Shown: positions 16,616-25,820 of the stretch, piece by piece | How positions within the stretch are numbered: the stretch's first letter is position 1 | Layout of the letters: each line of letters starts with the position of its first letter | Assembly (NCBI GenBank): GCA_007859995.1 | Contig: SMSL01000010.1 | Location: 41,735-105,734, forward strand | Length of the DNA stretch: 64,000 nt | Source of the DNA: Candidatus Brocadiaceae bacterium S225 | Lineage (GTDB): Bacteria > Planctomycetota > Brocadiia > Brocadiales > Scalinduaceae | Direction: 5' to 3' | The notes under the pieces: model-generated | What the model was told of the DNA's origin: nothing | Seen by the model: only the letters and a program-made list of their open reading frames with translations | The model's database searches: none | Translations under genes and position numbers: made by a program

Positions 16616-18745
16616 TTATACAATCACAAAGTCCACTTCTCTCTTCAACAGGTCAATTTTTGTAATCTTGACATTGACTACATCTCCAAAGCTATAAACT
16701 TTGCCTTTTCTGGATCCTATCAGGGAAAGTTTTTTTTTGTCAAGTTCATAAAAGTCATCTGCGAGTGTACGGATATGGACAAGGCCGTCCAGTTGGAACT
16801 CATCTATTTGAACAAAGAGTCCGTATTCCTGGATACCGGTAATAATGCCATCCATTATCCTGTCTGCATGTTCTTCCATGTGTCTGAGTAACTTGAGCTT
16901 TATTATTTCACGTTCAGCCTCTTGTGCTCTTTTTTCGGTAGCGGAACAATGTTTTGCCCAATCGGTAATTTTCTCGTGCCAGGAGGCTTTAACACTCTTA
17001 GGCTTTAGTTGGCCTTGAAAGAACAGGTCTAAAAGACGGTGTACAATCAAATCAGGATAACGACGTATGGGGGACGTAAAGTGTGCGTAGTGTTCCAGTC
17101 CAAGTGCAAAATGGGATGACTCGGTAGTAGAATACTCCGCCTTCTTCATTGACCGGAGCAGCATCAGGTTGATTATGTAACTTTCTGGATGGTCAGATAT
17201 TTCATCCAGGAAAGCCTGTAGCTTTTTTTTGTTAAAAGGATCTATCCTCTTATTCTTGCAGTTGAAAATAAATTCGGCAAAATCATGCATCTCGTCTTCA
17301 TCGGGTTCAGGGTGGCTTCTACACACTGATGGAAGGCTTTTCCGGTGCATGAACGTTGCAGCAACTTGATTTGCCGCAATCATGAACTCTTCAATAATTA
17401 TATGTGAAATGTCTCTTGTGGTCTTCTCTATGGTGTCGATCTTGCCGTCTTCGCCGACCCTTATATTAATCTCAGGCAGGTTTAGTTCAAGCGCCCCTTC
17501 TTCCATTCGGTTTTTATAGAGTAGCTTTGCAAGTTTACTTGATTCAAACAGGAGGGTTGCCACAGGGTCTGTGTCATCCTCATCGCTTTCCATTAATATC
17601 TTAGTTGCAATATGGTAGGTTAATCTTTTTTTCACATTTATTACAGAATGCTTGATCTCAGAACTTACCAGCCTGCCATCATTTGAATAGGTGAAGAATA
17701 TACTTTTTGTCAGCCTCTCTTCTCCCTCTTTAAGGCTGCAAATGCCATTTGATAGTACTTCGGGAAGCATCGGTATTACAGTGCCGGGAAGATATACACT
17801 GGTGCCTCTCTTTCTCGCTTCTTTATCAACGTAAGAGTCTTCGTTTACATAGTAAGAGACATCAGCTATGTGAACACCGAGGAGCCAGTTTCCTTTTTTG
17901 TCTCTCTTCAGAGAGATTGCGTCATCAAAGTCCTTCGCGTCGTCAGGGTCTATTGTTATGATCAATTCGTTGCGAAGGTCCAGTCTTGCGGCAATTTCGG
18001 CAGGGCTGACAGACTGTTGTAAATCCTGCGTTTCGGCAATGGTGTTTTCGTTGAATTCAAAAGGGAGCTTAAACTGGTGTATGATGGATTTAATATCAAC
18101 GGCAGGTTCGCCGTCTTTCCCCAAAATCTCAACTATTGTGCCTTCCGCGTTGAGGTGTCGGGTCGGCCATTGGTCGATCCTGACGATAACCTTGTCGTCA
18201 TGTTCCGCTCCTTTTGGGTTTTCCATTGAGACATAAATGTCTCTGGGCAATTTTGAGTTATCAGGCGCAACATAGTTGAAATGTCTGCTTTTTTTGAGTG
18301 TGCCAACGATTGTTTCGTTTTCACGGTGTAAAACACGTATTATCTTTCCGACATTTCTCTCCTTTTTCCTTTGCCTTCTTCCTTTCTTCCTCTTTTTCTC
18401 CGAGGGCAACCTGACAACGACTATGTCGCCGTGCATGGCGCTCCCTAAACCTTCTGAATCGACATAAATATCGTCGGGAATGCCTTCCTTTGCGGGGACT
18501 ACGAATCCAAAACCTTTCTGGTTGGCGTCGAGAACACCCACTAAAAGGTTGGCTTTTTTGGGGTTTGCGTATTGTTCCTTTTTAATTCGGACAATCTCTC
18601 CTTTTAGTTCGAGTTCTTTTAAGAGGGTGCTAAATTGTTGAAATTCTGAATTGTCTATTTCGAAGTGTTCGGCAAGGTCTGATGCGTTCATAGGGCTATA
18701 TTTTCTGCCACATATGAAATTTATAATTTTTGTTGCGTCAATCAT
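16616..18745 (-). CDS. rnr: Ribonuclease R (RNase II/RNB family)
   Basis: A 709-aa processive 3'-5' exoribonuclease. Order: an N-terminal winged-helix region (about 1-60), cold-shock-type OB folds with VGVLDANQKGFGFVVPAKEG, a strongly basic KKRKKGRRQRKKER stretch near residue 115, the RNB catalytic domain with ITIDPDDAKDFDDAISL (metal-binding Asp cluster near 255-271), HFTSPIRRYPDL, and a C-terminal S1 domain (GIITGIQEYGLFVQI). The layout matches RNase R rather than RNase II. It is divergent from the YlbF gene, with only about 60 bp between starts. Confidence 0.94.
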   Translation of the reverse strand: MIDATKIINFICGRKYSPMNASDLAEHFEIDNSEFQQFSTLLKELELKGEIVRIKKEQYANPKKANLLVGVLDANQKGFGFVVPAKEGIPDDIYVDSEGLGSAMHGDIVVVRLPSEKKRKKGRRQRKKERNVGKIIRVLHRENETIVGTLKKSRHFNYVAPDNSKLPRDIYVSMENPKGAEHDDKVIVRIDQWPTRHLNAEGTIVEILGKDGEPAVDIKSIIHQFKLPFEFNENTIAETQDLQQSVSPAEIAARLDLRNELIITIDPDDAKDFDDAISLKRDKKGNWLLGVHIADVSYYVNEDSYVDKEARKRGTSVYLPGTVIPMLPEVLSNGICSLKEGEERLTKSIFFTYSNDGRLVSSEIKHSVINVKKRLTYHIATKILMESDEDDTDPVATLLFESSKLAKLLYKNRMEEGALELNLPEINIRVGEDGKIDTIEKTTRDISHIIIEEFMIAANQVAATFMHRKSLPSVCRSHPEPDEDEMHDFAEFIFNCKNKRIDPFNKKKLQAFLDEISDHPESYIINLMLLRSMKKAEYSTTESSHFALGLEHYAHFTSPIRRYPDLIVHRLLDLFFQGQLKPKSVKASWHEKITDWAKHCSATEKRAQEAEREIIKLKLLRHMEEHADRIMDGIITGIQEYGLFVQIDEFQLDGLVHIRTLADDFYELDKKKLSLIGSRKGKVYSFGDVVNVKITKIDLLKREVDFVIV

Positions 18746-18804
18746 TTGAGAACTAATCCTTGATTAAAAAAGGTTTAGGAATATATTTTTTGAAAAGGGA
18801 GCAT

Positions 18805-19143
18805 ATGGAAGAAATTTTAGAGATAGCGTCAAAATTAGGTGCTGCCATAGCAAACCATAATAGATATAAAATGTTCAAGGAAGCTGAAGAACAGTTAAAA
18901 AAAGACGATGAAGCAAAGGGGATCTCAGAAGAATTGGAAAAACAGAGTAGAAAGATCCATGAGTTAGAAAAAAACTTACAACCCGTTGCAGTTGTGGATA
19001 CAAAGAAACTCCGGCAATTAAAGGAAAAAGTAGCATCTAATCAATCCATACAAAATTTTTTAAAAGTTCAAACTGATTATGTTGAATTAATGACAAAAGC
19101 CAATAAGCGTATACAAGCTGAATTGGCACCTGGAAAAGAGTAA
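18805..19143 (+). CDS. YlbF/YmcA family protein
   Basis: A helical protein of about 112 aa starting at ATG 18805, chosen because GGGAG lies just upstream; an earlier in-frame start at 18760 has none. MEEILEIASKLGAAIANHNRYKMFKEAEEQL and the QNFLKVQTDYVELM stretch near the C-terminus fit the YlbF/YmcA fold. In Bacillus these proteins partner with RNase Y and influence mRNA processing, sporulation and biofilm formation. It sits between RNase R and a YhaM-like exonuclease, so an RNA-decay role would fit, but that is inference from context. Confidence 0.75.
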   Translation: MEEILEIASKLGAAIANHNRYKMFKEAEEQLKKDDEAKGISEELEKQSRKIHELEKNLQPVAVVDTKKLRQLKEKVASNQSIQNFLKVQTDYVELMTKANKRIQAELAPGKE

Positions 19144-19150
19144 GCGTTTG

Positions 19151-20110
19151 TTAAACATAATCATGAGATTTTTTGAATAATTTTCTTTCTAACATTCTGT
19201 TGTAATTTGTCCAGTTATTACTGGAATCCTTATCGCTCGAAATCGCCTTGTCAAAGGCGTGTATTTTTGCATCTATATTGTCCAGATAATGAAGCGCCAG
19301 AGCCTCTAATGTCATTGGGAGTTTTGGCGAGCCCCATTCATACTCTCCGTGATGACTCAAAATCAGATGTCTTAACAGATCTAACAACGTTTTGGGGAAA
19401 TCGTCTATCTGTTTAGCTTTCTCTTCAACCATGAGTATGCCAGATATCAGGTGCCCTATAAGCTGGCCTTCGTCTGAATAATGAAAGTTTTTTTCGTAAC
19501 AAAGCTCACTGATCTTACCAATGTCGTGAAGTATTATCCCGCAGATTAGCAAGTCTCTGTTTAAGCCGGGATATAGTGGCGCAATTATGTCTCCCAACTT
19601 TGCAACTGACAGGGTGTGCTCTAGTAAACCGCCCAGGAAGGCATGGTGGTACTGTACTGCAGCCGGCGCCGAGCAGAAACCCTTGCAAAAATCCTCATCG
19701 CTGAAAAAGAGATTAAGAAGGCTACGTAAATGAGACTGTTTGATCGAATCAACTATCTTTTTTAACTCAGAAAACATTTTGTCGACATCTTGTTCTGTGC
19801 CTGGCAGGTAATCCTCAAGCTTTATGTCATCCTGGCTTGTCTTTGAAATTTGTTTTATAATCAACTGTACCTTGTTCTGGTAAATCTCAGTTCTGCCCTT
19901 GATCTTTAAGAATGTATCATCGCCGAGCGATTCAAAAAATGGAGTGCTTGCGTCCCACATCCTTGCATCAATCATTCCAGTGCGATCAGATAGCTGTGCC
20001 TGTATATATAAGCTTCCGTTTTTTGCGGTTCTTAAATCTTTGTTTTGGACTAAAAATACTTCGTCAATTGTAGCTCCGCCATTTAGTTCTGATATAAACT
20101 TTCTTGGCAT
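19151..20110 (-). CDS. YhaM-type 3'-5' exoribonuclease (OB-fold plus HD domain)
   Basis: A 319-aa protein with an N-terminal OB nucleic-acid-binding fold (residues 15-85: AQLSDRTGMIDARMWDAS) and a C-terminal HD metal-dependent domain. The latter includes HHAFLGGLLEHTLSVAKLGD, IILHDIGKISEL and LSHHGEYEWGSPKLPMTLEA. This is the YhaM/CBF1 layout, a 3'-5' exonuclease active on RNA and single-stranded DNA. It converges on the YlbF gene, only 7 bp apart. Both HD ligand pairs appear intact. Confidence 0.88.
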   Translation of the reverse strand: MPRKFISELNGGATIDEVFLVQNKDLRTAKNGSLYIQAQLSDRTGMIDARMWDASTPFFESLGDDTFLKIKGRTEIYQNKVQLIIKQISKTSQDDIKLEDYLPGTEQDVDKMFSELKKIVDSIKQSHLRSLLNLFFSDEDFCKGFCSAPAAVQYHHAFLGGLLEHTLSVAKLGDIIAPLYPGLNRDLLICGIILHDIGKISELCYEKNFHYSDEGQLIGHLISGILMVEEKAKQIDDFPKTLLDLLRHLILSHHGEYEWGSPKLPMTLEALALHYLDNIDAKIHAFDKAISSDKDSSNNWTNYNRMLERKLFKKSHDYV

Positions 20111-20532
20111 TTTGCACCTCCGGCAAATTCATTTTGATGATGGTAACAGGTCTTATTCCGGATAGCTTACCTGTAAGATTTATTACGTATGCTCATTCAA
20201 AAAATCATTCTGCAATGGGTATAGAACGTGTGGGGTATTTTTTTGTAATTGCCACTTTTTGTGATTTTACGTGCCTTTTTTTTAAAGTCAAGACAATATA
20301 CAGTTTAGTGTTTGAATGAAATTGTGCAATGTTGACAATTTTAGTGGTAGCATATTATACTAACAGCAGGTAGTGTCTGGTTTGGTTATTACGTGCGCAG
20401 CCTTTGTCATACCCGAAAGCCTTTATCGGGTATCTAAAGACCAATTCATCCTGGATTCCCGATAAAAGAGTGCAGGAATGACAGTTTTTGGAGAATAAGG
20501 GTTTAAGATAAAAAACAGGAGAAATCTGCATA
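20111..20532. other. Intergenic stretch with a dispersed GGATTCCCG-type repeat
   Basis: No coding frame is supported. TACCCGA-TCGGGTA at 20410-20432 forms a 7-bp hairpin. It is followed by CCTGGATTCCCGATAAA and GCAGGAATGACA (about 20449-20482), a motif pair that recurs in degenerate form at 56684-56722. It looks like a dispersed palindromic repeat common in intergenic DNA. Confidence 0.45.
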
Positions 20533-20546
20533 ATGGGTATTTGGGT

Positions 20547-20951
20547 GTGAAGATAAAAGGCTCCGCACAAAAATGTGGGATTTATAATCTCATTATAAAC
20601 CTGTCGAAAAAAAAAGAGATCAAGATTGGCAGGCTTGGTACATTTGTTTTTCCTAAAGGGTTTTATGTTTACACGGGAAGCGCTCAAAGTGGCCTTGATA
20701 AAAGGATAAACAGGCACCTTTCAAGTAATAAGAAGTTTCATTGGCACATCGATTATCTATTATCTCATGCGAAGGTTATAAAGGTGGTCAGATATGTTGG
20801 TAGAAAGGATGAGTGTAAATTAAATAATGTGACAGGGCAAAGGGCCGGTGCGGTTCAAGTTGTAAAAAAGTTTGGTTCTTCAGACTGCAATTGTGTAACA
20901 CATCTCTATTATTTTGAAAATGTTCCAACACATTTTTCAGAATCATGTTGA
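20547..20951 (+). CDS. DUF123 (GIY-YIG-related) protein
   Basis: A protein of about 134 aa with the DUF123 pattern: CGIYNLIINLSKKKEIKIGR, TFVFPKGFYVYTGSAQ, DKRINRHLSSNKKFHWHIDY and a CNCVTHLYYF C-terminus. The family is a small nuclease-like domain related to GIY-YIG or fused to endonuclease III in some archaea; its activity is not established. GTG 20547 is taken as start. It overlaps the TGA of a five-codon leader (ATG 20533) that has AGGAG at 20517-20521, suggesting coupled initiation; TTG 20541 is an alternative. The gene converges on the glycosyltransferase gene. Confidence 0.78.
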   Translation: MKIKGSAQKCGIYNLIINLSKKKEIKIGRLGTFVFPKGFYVYTGSAQSGLDKRINRHLSSNKKFHWHIDYLLSHAKVIKVVRYVGRKDECKLNNVTGQRAGAVQVVKKFGSSDCNCVTHLYYFENVPTHFSESC

Positions 20952-20964
20952 ATCTATATCTACC

Positions 20965-21657
20965 TTAATCAAATAGTCTGAACCTTGCGATACAATATAA
21001 AGCAACAATACCATCTTTCCATCCTATCTTCTTACCCTCATCGTAATCCCTTCCGCTGTATGATATTGGCAACTCGTATATTATACATTTTCTTTTCGCC
21101 AGTTTTGCAGTTATTTCAGGTTCAAAACCAAAACGATTTGATCGGATATTAATGTCCTTTATTATTTCTGTTTTAAAGACCTTGTAGCATGTTTCCATAT
21201 CTGTCAGGATCAGGTTTGTCGTCATATTTGACAGTGTAGTTAGTATTTTATTGCCAACATAGTGCCAGAAGAACGATACTCTGTGTGGTCCGCCCAGGAA
21301 ACGAGAGCCGTATACGACATCGGCTCTTCCATCCACGATTGGCTCAATCAGGTTTGAATATTCTTTGGGATTGTATTCCAGGTCTGCGTCCTGGATTATA
21401 ACGATGTCTCCCGTAGCATGTTGAAAGCCGGTTCTCAATGACGCGCCCTTGCCTTTGTTCTTTTCATGAAACAGCTTCTTGATGTTATTTCCGCTTATTT
21501 TGTCTATTTTTTCTCTTGTTCCGTCATTTGAACAATCGTCCACTATAATTATTTCCGTTTCAAATTCGACATTTTGTACCCTTTTGACGATTTCATCTAT
21601 AGTGTCCTTTTCGTTATATGCTGGTATAACTATTGATAATTTAGGTTTGTTTTGCAT
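20965..21657 (-). CDS. Glycosyltransferase family 2 (polyprenol-phosphate sugar synthase-like)
   Basis: A 230-aa GT-A glycosyltransferase with [15 protein letters not shown] at residues 10-24, [11 protein letters not shown] near 38-47, the metal/nucleotide-binding DAD (90-92) in [11 protein letters not shown], and YGSRF with METCYK further on. These are features of dolichol/undecaprenol-phosphate mannosyl- or glucosyltransferases. No membrane anchor follows the catalytic domain, so it is a short soluble or peripheral form acting on the inner face of the membrane. The sugar donor cannot be determined. Confidence 0.85.
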   Translation of the reverse strand: MQNKPKLSIVIPAYNEKDTIDEIVKRVQNVEFETEIIIVDDCSNDGTREKIDKISGNNIKKLFHEKNKGKGASLRTGFQHATGDIVIIQDADLEYNPKEYSNLIEPIVDGRADVVYGSRFLGGPHRVSFFWHYVGNKILTTLSNMTTNLILTDMETCYKVFKTEIIKDINIRSNRFGFEPEITAKLAKRKCIIYELPISYSGRDYDEGKKIGWKDGIVALYCIARFRLFD

Positions 21658-21848
21658 TATGATACCCAGGTAGTTGTTTTAAATTGGATTAAGCTTAAAT
21701 CAAAATGGAGTATATTGTCAATGAAATTAATCAGGGAGTTCTTGCCGTCGGATTCTTACAAAAACCTTGAATATAAAAGATGTTTTTGATACCCTTTTTC
21801 ATTGATGTATAGAAATATAGGTTAAATAGCCTTCAAAAGGGTTTATAA

Positions 21849-22586
21849 ATGAAGTTGATTATTCAGGTGTTTTATACTATATATGCGTGGATTGTAAATG
21901 TTACGCTGTGGTTTGCCGGTTATATTGTTTCTATAGTATCTACAATCGGAATTAAAGATAAAGAGGATAAATATAACTCTATAGAACGGATATTTACACA
22001 GATATCCTTTCGACTTTTGGGGATTAATTTTGATGTTAAAGGCCTTGAAAATATTCCGGACGATGAGCCGGTAATATTTGTTTCGAATCATCAGAGTTTT
22101 ATGGACGTAAAGTTATCAATAGCCGCTATACCCAGAAATTTCAGTTTTATTTCTAAGGACATTCTTTTCAAAATACCAATATTGGGAAAATACATGAGAA
22201 CTTCAGGCCATATTGGTATTCGTAGAGGTGACGAGAGGAATGCTTACGAAACATTGAATGAAGTCATAAAGAAGCTTGATGGCGGCAAATCAATAATTTT
22301 TTTTCCTGAAGGTACAAGAAGCGAAAATGGAGAACTCGGAAAGTTTAAGAGGGGTATTTCAATGGTTATCCTGAAGTCAGGTAGAAAGGTAATTCCAACG
22401 GCTATTATGGGGAGTAGAGGGTATCTGCCGAAAAGCAGTATTCTCAGCAATCCCGAGCACAGGGACATCTGTTTTAGATTTGGTAAACCGATTGAATTTC
22501 CGAAGGTAGAGAAAGAAGATAGGGAACTGTCAATGGATGTCGTGGCAAGAGTAAGATCTGAAGTCTCAAAACTTCTTTATAATTGA
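21849..22586 (+). CDS. plsC: 1-acyl-sn-glycerol-3-phosphate acyltransferase
   Basis: A 245-aa membrane-associated acyltransferase that adds the second acyl chain to lysophosphatidic acid in phospholipid synthesis. A hydrophobic N-terminal segment (7-35) precedes the catalytic NHxxxxD motif NHQSFMD (H81, D86), the substrate-binding FFPEGTRSENG near 150-160, and IPTAIMGSRG. All four family blocks are present. It heads a probable operon with the zinc-ribbon membrane protein (10-bp gap) and the YqeY gene. Confidence 0.9.
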   Translation: MKLIIQVFYTIYAWIVNVTLWFAGYIVSIVSTIGIKDKEDKYNSIERIFTQISFRLLGINFDVKGLENIPDDEPVIFVSNHQSFMDVKLSIAAIPRNFSFISKDILFKIPILGKYMRTSGHIGIRRGDERNAYETLNEVIKKLDGGKSIIFFPEGTRSENGELGKFKRGISMVILKSGRKVIPTAIMGSRGYLPKSSILSNPEHRDICFRFGKPIEFPKVEKEDRELSMDVVARVRSEVSKLLYN

Positions 22587-22596
22587 TGGGAAATAA

Positions 22597-22872
22597 ATGA
22601 GTACTCAACAAATAGCACTGTTTGTCGCAGCTGGAGTGTCTATATGGGTGTATATGGATGCGAAAAAAAATAATTACAGCACGCCAATGTCTATCGGATG
22701 GATGTTAGGTGTTTTTATGCTTATGATAGTATTTCTGCCTTTTTATTTAATTGTTAAAGCAAAGCGTGCAAAACGTCCGGTAATGTCAACTGCCTGTGAA
22801 CATTGCAGTAAAGTCTATTTCGGTAGCCCAAACTACTGTCCTCACTGTGGTTACTTAGTTCGCAAGGTGTAG
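22597..22872 (+). CDS. Small membrane protein with C-terminal zinc ribbon
   Basis: A 91-aa protein with two hydrophobic helices (about residues 4-20 and 31-54), a basic KAKRAKRP link, and a C-terminal CEHC...CPHC zinc-ribbon pair (residues 67-84). No family with known function is recognised. It lies 10 bp after plsC and 14 bp before the YqeY gene, so all three are likely cotranscribed. The four cysteines are well placed for one zinc ion facing the cytoplasm. Confidence 0.7.
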   Translation: MSTQQIALFVAAGVSIWVYMDAKKNNYSTPMSIGWMLGVFMLMIVFLPFYLIVKAKRAKRPVMSTACEHCSKVYFGSPNYCPHCGYLVRKV

Positions 22873-22886
22873 TATACAAGGGGTTT

Positions 22887-23306
22887 ATGGTGAAAGAGAG
22901 AATAACAAAAGAGATAAAGGATGCGATGAGGTCTGGAGAAAAGCTGAGAGTGTCCGTATTGAGGATGGTACTGGCTGATATCATAAATGTTGAAAAATCC
23001 GGTAAAGATTTTGAACACATTGATGTTATAAGAGGATACGCAAAGAAGTTAAAGAAAACAATTGAAGAATACGAACGCTTACATATTCAAGATAAGATAA
23101 CGTCTTATAATGAAGAGCTTAAGATAGTTGAAGAATTTCTGCCAAAGCAGATGTCAGATGAAGAACTCAGGAAGGTGGTAACAGAACTACTAGATTCAGA
23201 AAAGCCTGGAGATATGGGAATGGCAATGAAGATTGTTATGGGTAAATATAAAGACATTGCTGATGGTAAAAAGGTCCAGGCATTAGTAAGGGAAATATTT
23301 TTATAA
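22887..23306 (+). CDS. GatB/YqeY domain-containing protein
   Basis: A 139-aa helical protein matching stand-alone YqeY: ITKEIKDAMRSGEKLRVSVLRM near the start, YNEELKIVEEFLPKQMSDEEL in the middle and GDMGMAMKIVMGKYKDIADG near the end. The domain resembles the tail of the GatB amidotransferase subunit that holds tRNA. Free YqeY proteins are found in many bacteria with an unclear role in tRNA amidation or translation. No gatA or gatB is nearby. Confidence 0.88.
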   Translation: MVKERITKEIKDAMRSGEKLRVSVLRMVLADIINVEKSGKDFEHIDVIRGYAKKLKKTIEEYERLHIQDKITSYNEELKIVEEFLPKQMSDEELRKVVTELLDSEKPGDMGMAMKIVMGKYKDIADGKKVQALVREIFL

Positions 23307-23789
23307 GGATAGTGCCGAATTCCGTCAAAAAGCTCATTCGCCAAACCAGTCCATTAGCATGGGGCCATATCATTGTTGTGAAATTCCTACGTATCCACAT
23401 AGTTTTTTTACATTTCTATTTTTTCATATCTATAGCGTTGTCCAAAAATTTCTTGCCAGGCTTTGGTTGCGTCAAATGATTTATGCCTGGCTTGTAATCT
23501 CCACTATGCTCCATCGATATTGTATAGTGATCACTTAGGAAGTTGATTCTGTCGCACATGGTGTGCGCCAATTATGCATGTATGGATTTATCGGTAATAG
23601 TTGCGGGGATGTTGAAAAAATTAAATCCTATTTCCGGTTCTAGTGCTGAAGGAGCTGTGGGGTCAGGGAGGCTTGCTCTTGGCAAGATTATGTGTTTTTT
23701 TTATTAGTTGGTATCACCAAAATAAGATTTTACAACACAAGATGTGCGGCCAATTTTTGCATAATATACAAAATATAGTATTTTTTTGC
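23307..23789. other. Intergenic region without a convincing gene
   Basis: An AT-rich spacer. A minus-strand 47-codon frame at 23416-23559 (beginning MCDRINFLSDHY, ending NAIDMKK) reads somewhat like protein but has no ribosome site and no recognised family, so it is noted only as a possible gene remnant. The promoter for the histone-like gene begins at 23790. Confidence 0.4.
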
Positions 23790-23817
23790 TTGACAATACA
23801 TTGTGATTTGTTAAATT
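23790..23817 (+). promoter_or_regulatory. Sigma70-type promoter for the histone H1-like gene
   Basis: TTGACA at 23790-23795 and TAAATT at 23812-23817 with a 16-bp spacer. This leaves a 5' leader of roughly 130 nt before ATG 23954. Confidence 0.5.
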
Positions 23818-23953
23818 ACGCGCGCAGGTGTCAATTAGTAAAGTAAAATATCTTTCCATTTGCTGACGGGTTATATGGTCAGGGAGTGTCTGGTAGTTTT
23901 TATTGTGGAATTATTTTTTTATTCATATTTTAGATTTGAGAGGGGGTGGATGC

Positions 23954-24268
23954 ATGGTAATAAAAAAAGCAGCGGCGAAGAAACCGGCAGCTAAGAAAAA
24001 GGTAGCGGCGAAGAAACCGGTAGCCAAGAAAAAGGTAGCGGTGAAGAAACCGGCAGCTAAGAAAAAGGTAGTGGCGAAGAAACCGGCAGCTAAGAAAAAG
24101 GTAGCGGCGAAGAAACCGGTAGCCAAGAAAAAGGTAGCGGCGAAGAAACCGGTAGCCAAGAAAAAGGTAGCGGCGAAGAAACCGGTAGCCAAGAAAAAGG
24201 TAGCGGTGAAGAAACCGGTAGCTAAGAAAAAGGTAGCGGCGAAGAAACCAGCGGCTAAGAAAAAATAG
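23954..24268 (+). CDS. Histone H1-like Lys/Ala/Pro repeat protein
   Basis: A 104-aa very basic protein made of a short MVIKK lead and nine 11-residue units of the pattern [11 protein letters not shown], encoded by near-identical 33-nt DNA repeats. ATG 23954 is chosen because GAGAGGGGGTGG precedes it; upstream in-frame codons lack a ribosome site. Lys/Ala/Pro tails of this type occur in bacterial histone H1 homologs and in HU tails, where they coat and condense DNA without sequence preference. There is no globular domain. The unit number probably varies between strains through slippage. It would act at the nucleoid. Confidence 0.8.
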   Translation: MVIKKAAAKKPAAKKKVAAKKPVAKKKVAVKKPAAKKKVVAKKPAAKKKVAAKKPVAKKKVAAKKPVAKKKVAAKKPVAKKKVAVKKPVAKKKVAAKKPAAKKK

Positions 24269-24303
24269 GCATTAAAAAGATATTTAAAATTTTAGGAGGT
24301 ATT

Positions 24304-24504
24304 GTGAAGTATATTTACACGTCGCCAGATTGTCCGAAGTGTGATGCATTAAAGGAACGCTATAAAACGGAAAGTATAGAATATGTCGAGAGAGATGCGG
24401 ACAGGCTTAAAAATCCGGCACACGATCGAGACGATATAGATGTAGAGGCATTTGTACAGCTTTCAATGCAAAACATGGTTCTACCCGTAGAAATAGATAA
24501 ATAG
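24304..24504 (+). CDS. Glutaredoxin-like protein
   Basis: A 66-aa minimal thioredoxin-fold protein starting at GTG 24304, with AGGAGG 5 bp upstream. MKYIYTSPDCPKCDALK carries a CxxC pair (C10, C13), and the NMVLPVEID end supplies the cis-proline loop. It is shorter than NrdH or glutaredoxin (75-85 aa) because the region before the cis-Pro is condensed. It follows the H1-like gene by 35 bp and might be cotranscribed. Its redox partner is unknown. Confidence 0.72.
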   Translation: MKYIYTSPDCPKCDALKERYKTESIEYVERDADRLKNPAHDRDDIDVEAFVQLSMQNMVLPVEIDK

Positions 24505-24579
24505 AAAAAAAATACCCGCCTACTTTTAAGAAATTTCTACTGAGTTTGCTTTTGGGAACAATATAAGCGCGTTGGGTGA

Positions 24580-25632
24580 CTACAATATTAACATGCAGTC
24601 TCCATAGCTATAAAATCTATAGTTAAGGCTTATGGCTTCTTCGTAAGAGGTAGCGATATTTTCCCGTCCTGCAAAGGCAGATGCAAGTAGAATTAGCGTT
24701 GACCTCTGCAAGTGGAAGTTAGTTATTAATGAGTCCGTGAGTTTAAACTTGTATGGTGGATATATAAACAGTTTGGTCCACCCTGAACTTTTTTCTGTTG
24801 TATGATTTTTCGCTATTGTTTCCAGGACTCTACATGTTGATGTTCCAGTAGCAATAATTTTCTTCCCAAGTGATTTCGCTTTATTTATCGTGGATACAGT
24901 CTCTTCAGAAATATTATAAAACTCTTTGTGTATGGTATGTTGTCTGAAATCTTCTTTATGTATGGGTTTGAAAGTTCCTAAGCCGACATGTAAAGTTATG
25001 TAAACTATCTTTATTCCTTTGCAAGATATTTCTCGTAACAGGTTTGTTGTGAAGTGAAGTCCAGCGGTGGGAGCAGCAATTGCTCCCACTTTTTTTGCAT
25101 AAATTGTTTGATAGCGTTCATCATCGTGTATTCCTTGTGATTTGTTATTTGAATTTCTCTTTATATACGGCGGCAGTGGCATGCGTCCGGAGCTTTCAAG
25201 CATTTCTGTAAACTTTTTTTTGTCTTCAACTCTAATAATCCAGCTTCCTGTGTCATTTCGGTATAAAATCTTTCCTTTTACACTATCATCAAAAGTAAGG
25301 AATTCATTCTCCTTTAGTCGGTGATTTGATTGTAACAGTACTTCCCATGTATTCTCTTCAACCTCCCTTATTATAAGACATTCTACTCTGCCACCAGTTG
25401 TTCTGGTGCCTAGTATCCTTGCAGGGGATACTTTTGTGTCATTCAGGACTAAAACATCTCCGCAATTCAAATATTCAATGATTTCATAAAATCTTCTGTG
25501 CTCAATTTTTGAACTTTCCTTGTGAAGCACAAGCAGGCGTGATTCATCTCTTTTTGTCGTTGGGTATTGTGCAATGAGATGCTTTGGAAGATTATAATCA
25601 TAGTTGCTGATTTTATAGGAAGCCTCACTCAT
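24580..25632 (-). CDS. queA: S-adenosylmethionine:tRNA ribosyltransferase-isomerase
   Basis: A 350-aa enzyme that moves the ribosyl part of SAM onto 7-aminomethyl-7-deazaguanine in tRNA, forming epoxyqueuosine. Family blocks are present: YDYNLPKHLIAQYPTTKRDESRLLVL at the start, DVLVLNDTKVSPARILG, RMPLPPYIKR, YQTIYAKKVGAIAAPTAGLHFT, and a C-terminal TNFHLQRSTLILLASAFAG. The start is set at ATG 25632 (MSEASYK) because upstream in-frame codons would add about 60 residues absent from the family. The gene is divergent from mraZ. Confidence 0.93.
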   Translation of the reverse strand: MSEASYKISNYDYNLPKHLIAQYPTTKRDESRLLVLHKESSKIEHRRFYEIIEYLNCGDVLVLNDTKVSPARILGTRTTGGRVECLIIREVEENTWEVLLQSNHRLKENEFLTFDDSVKGKILYRNDTGSWIIRVEDKKKFTEMLESSGRMPLPPYIKRNSNNKSQGIHDDERYQTIYAKKVGAIAAPTAGLHFTTNLLREISCKGIKIVYITLHVGLGTFKPIHKEDFRQHTIHKEFYNISEETVSTINKAKSLGKKIIATGTSTCRVLETIAKNHTTEKSSGWTKLFIYPPYKFKLTDSLITNFHLQRSTLILLASAFAGRENIATSYEEAISLNYRFYSYGDCMLIL

Positions 25633-25783
25633 AATTTTTTCACTTAAAAAATGACCTTTTAGAACAAAAAAATCTTTATGCATTGTTATACAATATGTTG
25701 TCATCTTTTTCAAATAAACATTAAATGTAGTAAGGTGTGGGAGGTTCCAAATATAAATGCAAAACATAATATCAAAATAATCC

Positions 25784-25811
25784 TTGACAACGGTGAGAAA
25801 TGGTGTATTTT
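25784..25811 (+). promoter_or_regulatory. Promoter of the dcw cluster (Pmra-like)
   Basis: A perfect TTGACA at 25784-25789, 16-bp spacer, TATTTT at 25806-25811. It lies 44 bp upstream of mraZ and immediately before the TGGGN repeats, the arrangement seen for MraZ-controlled promoters. Confidence 0.65.
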
Positions 25812-25820
25812 CCACCTAAA

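Noticed and set aside
23416..23559. 47-codon minus-strand frame in the YqeY-H1 gap
   Set aside because: Reads slightly protein-like but has no ribosome site and no recognisable homology; mentioned only in the spacer entry.
23923..24192. 89-codon Phe/Ala-rich frame opposite the H1-like gene
   Set aside because: Antisense of a Lys/Ala repeat, which gives artificial hydrophobic text.
23980..24260. Direct repeats considered as a CRISPR array
   Set aside because: Repeats are contiguous 33-nt coding units without spacers.
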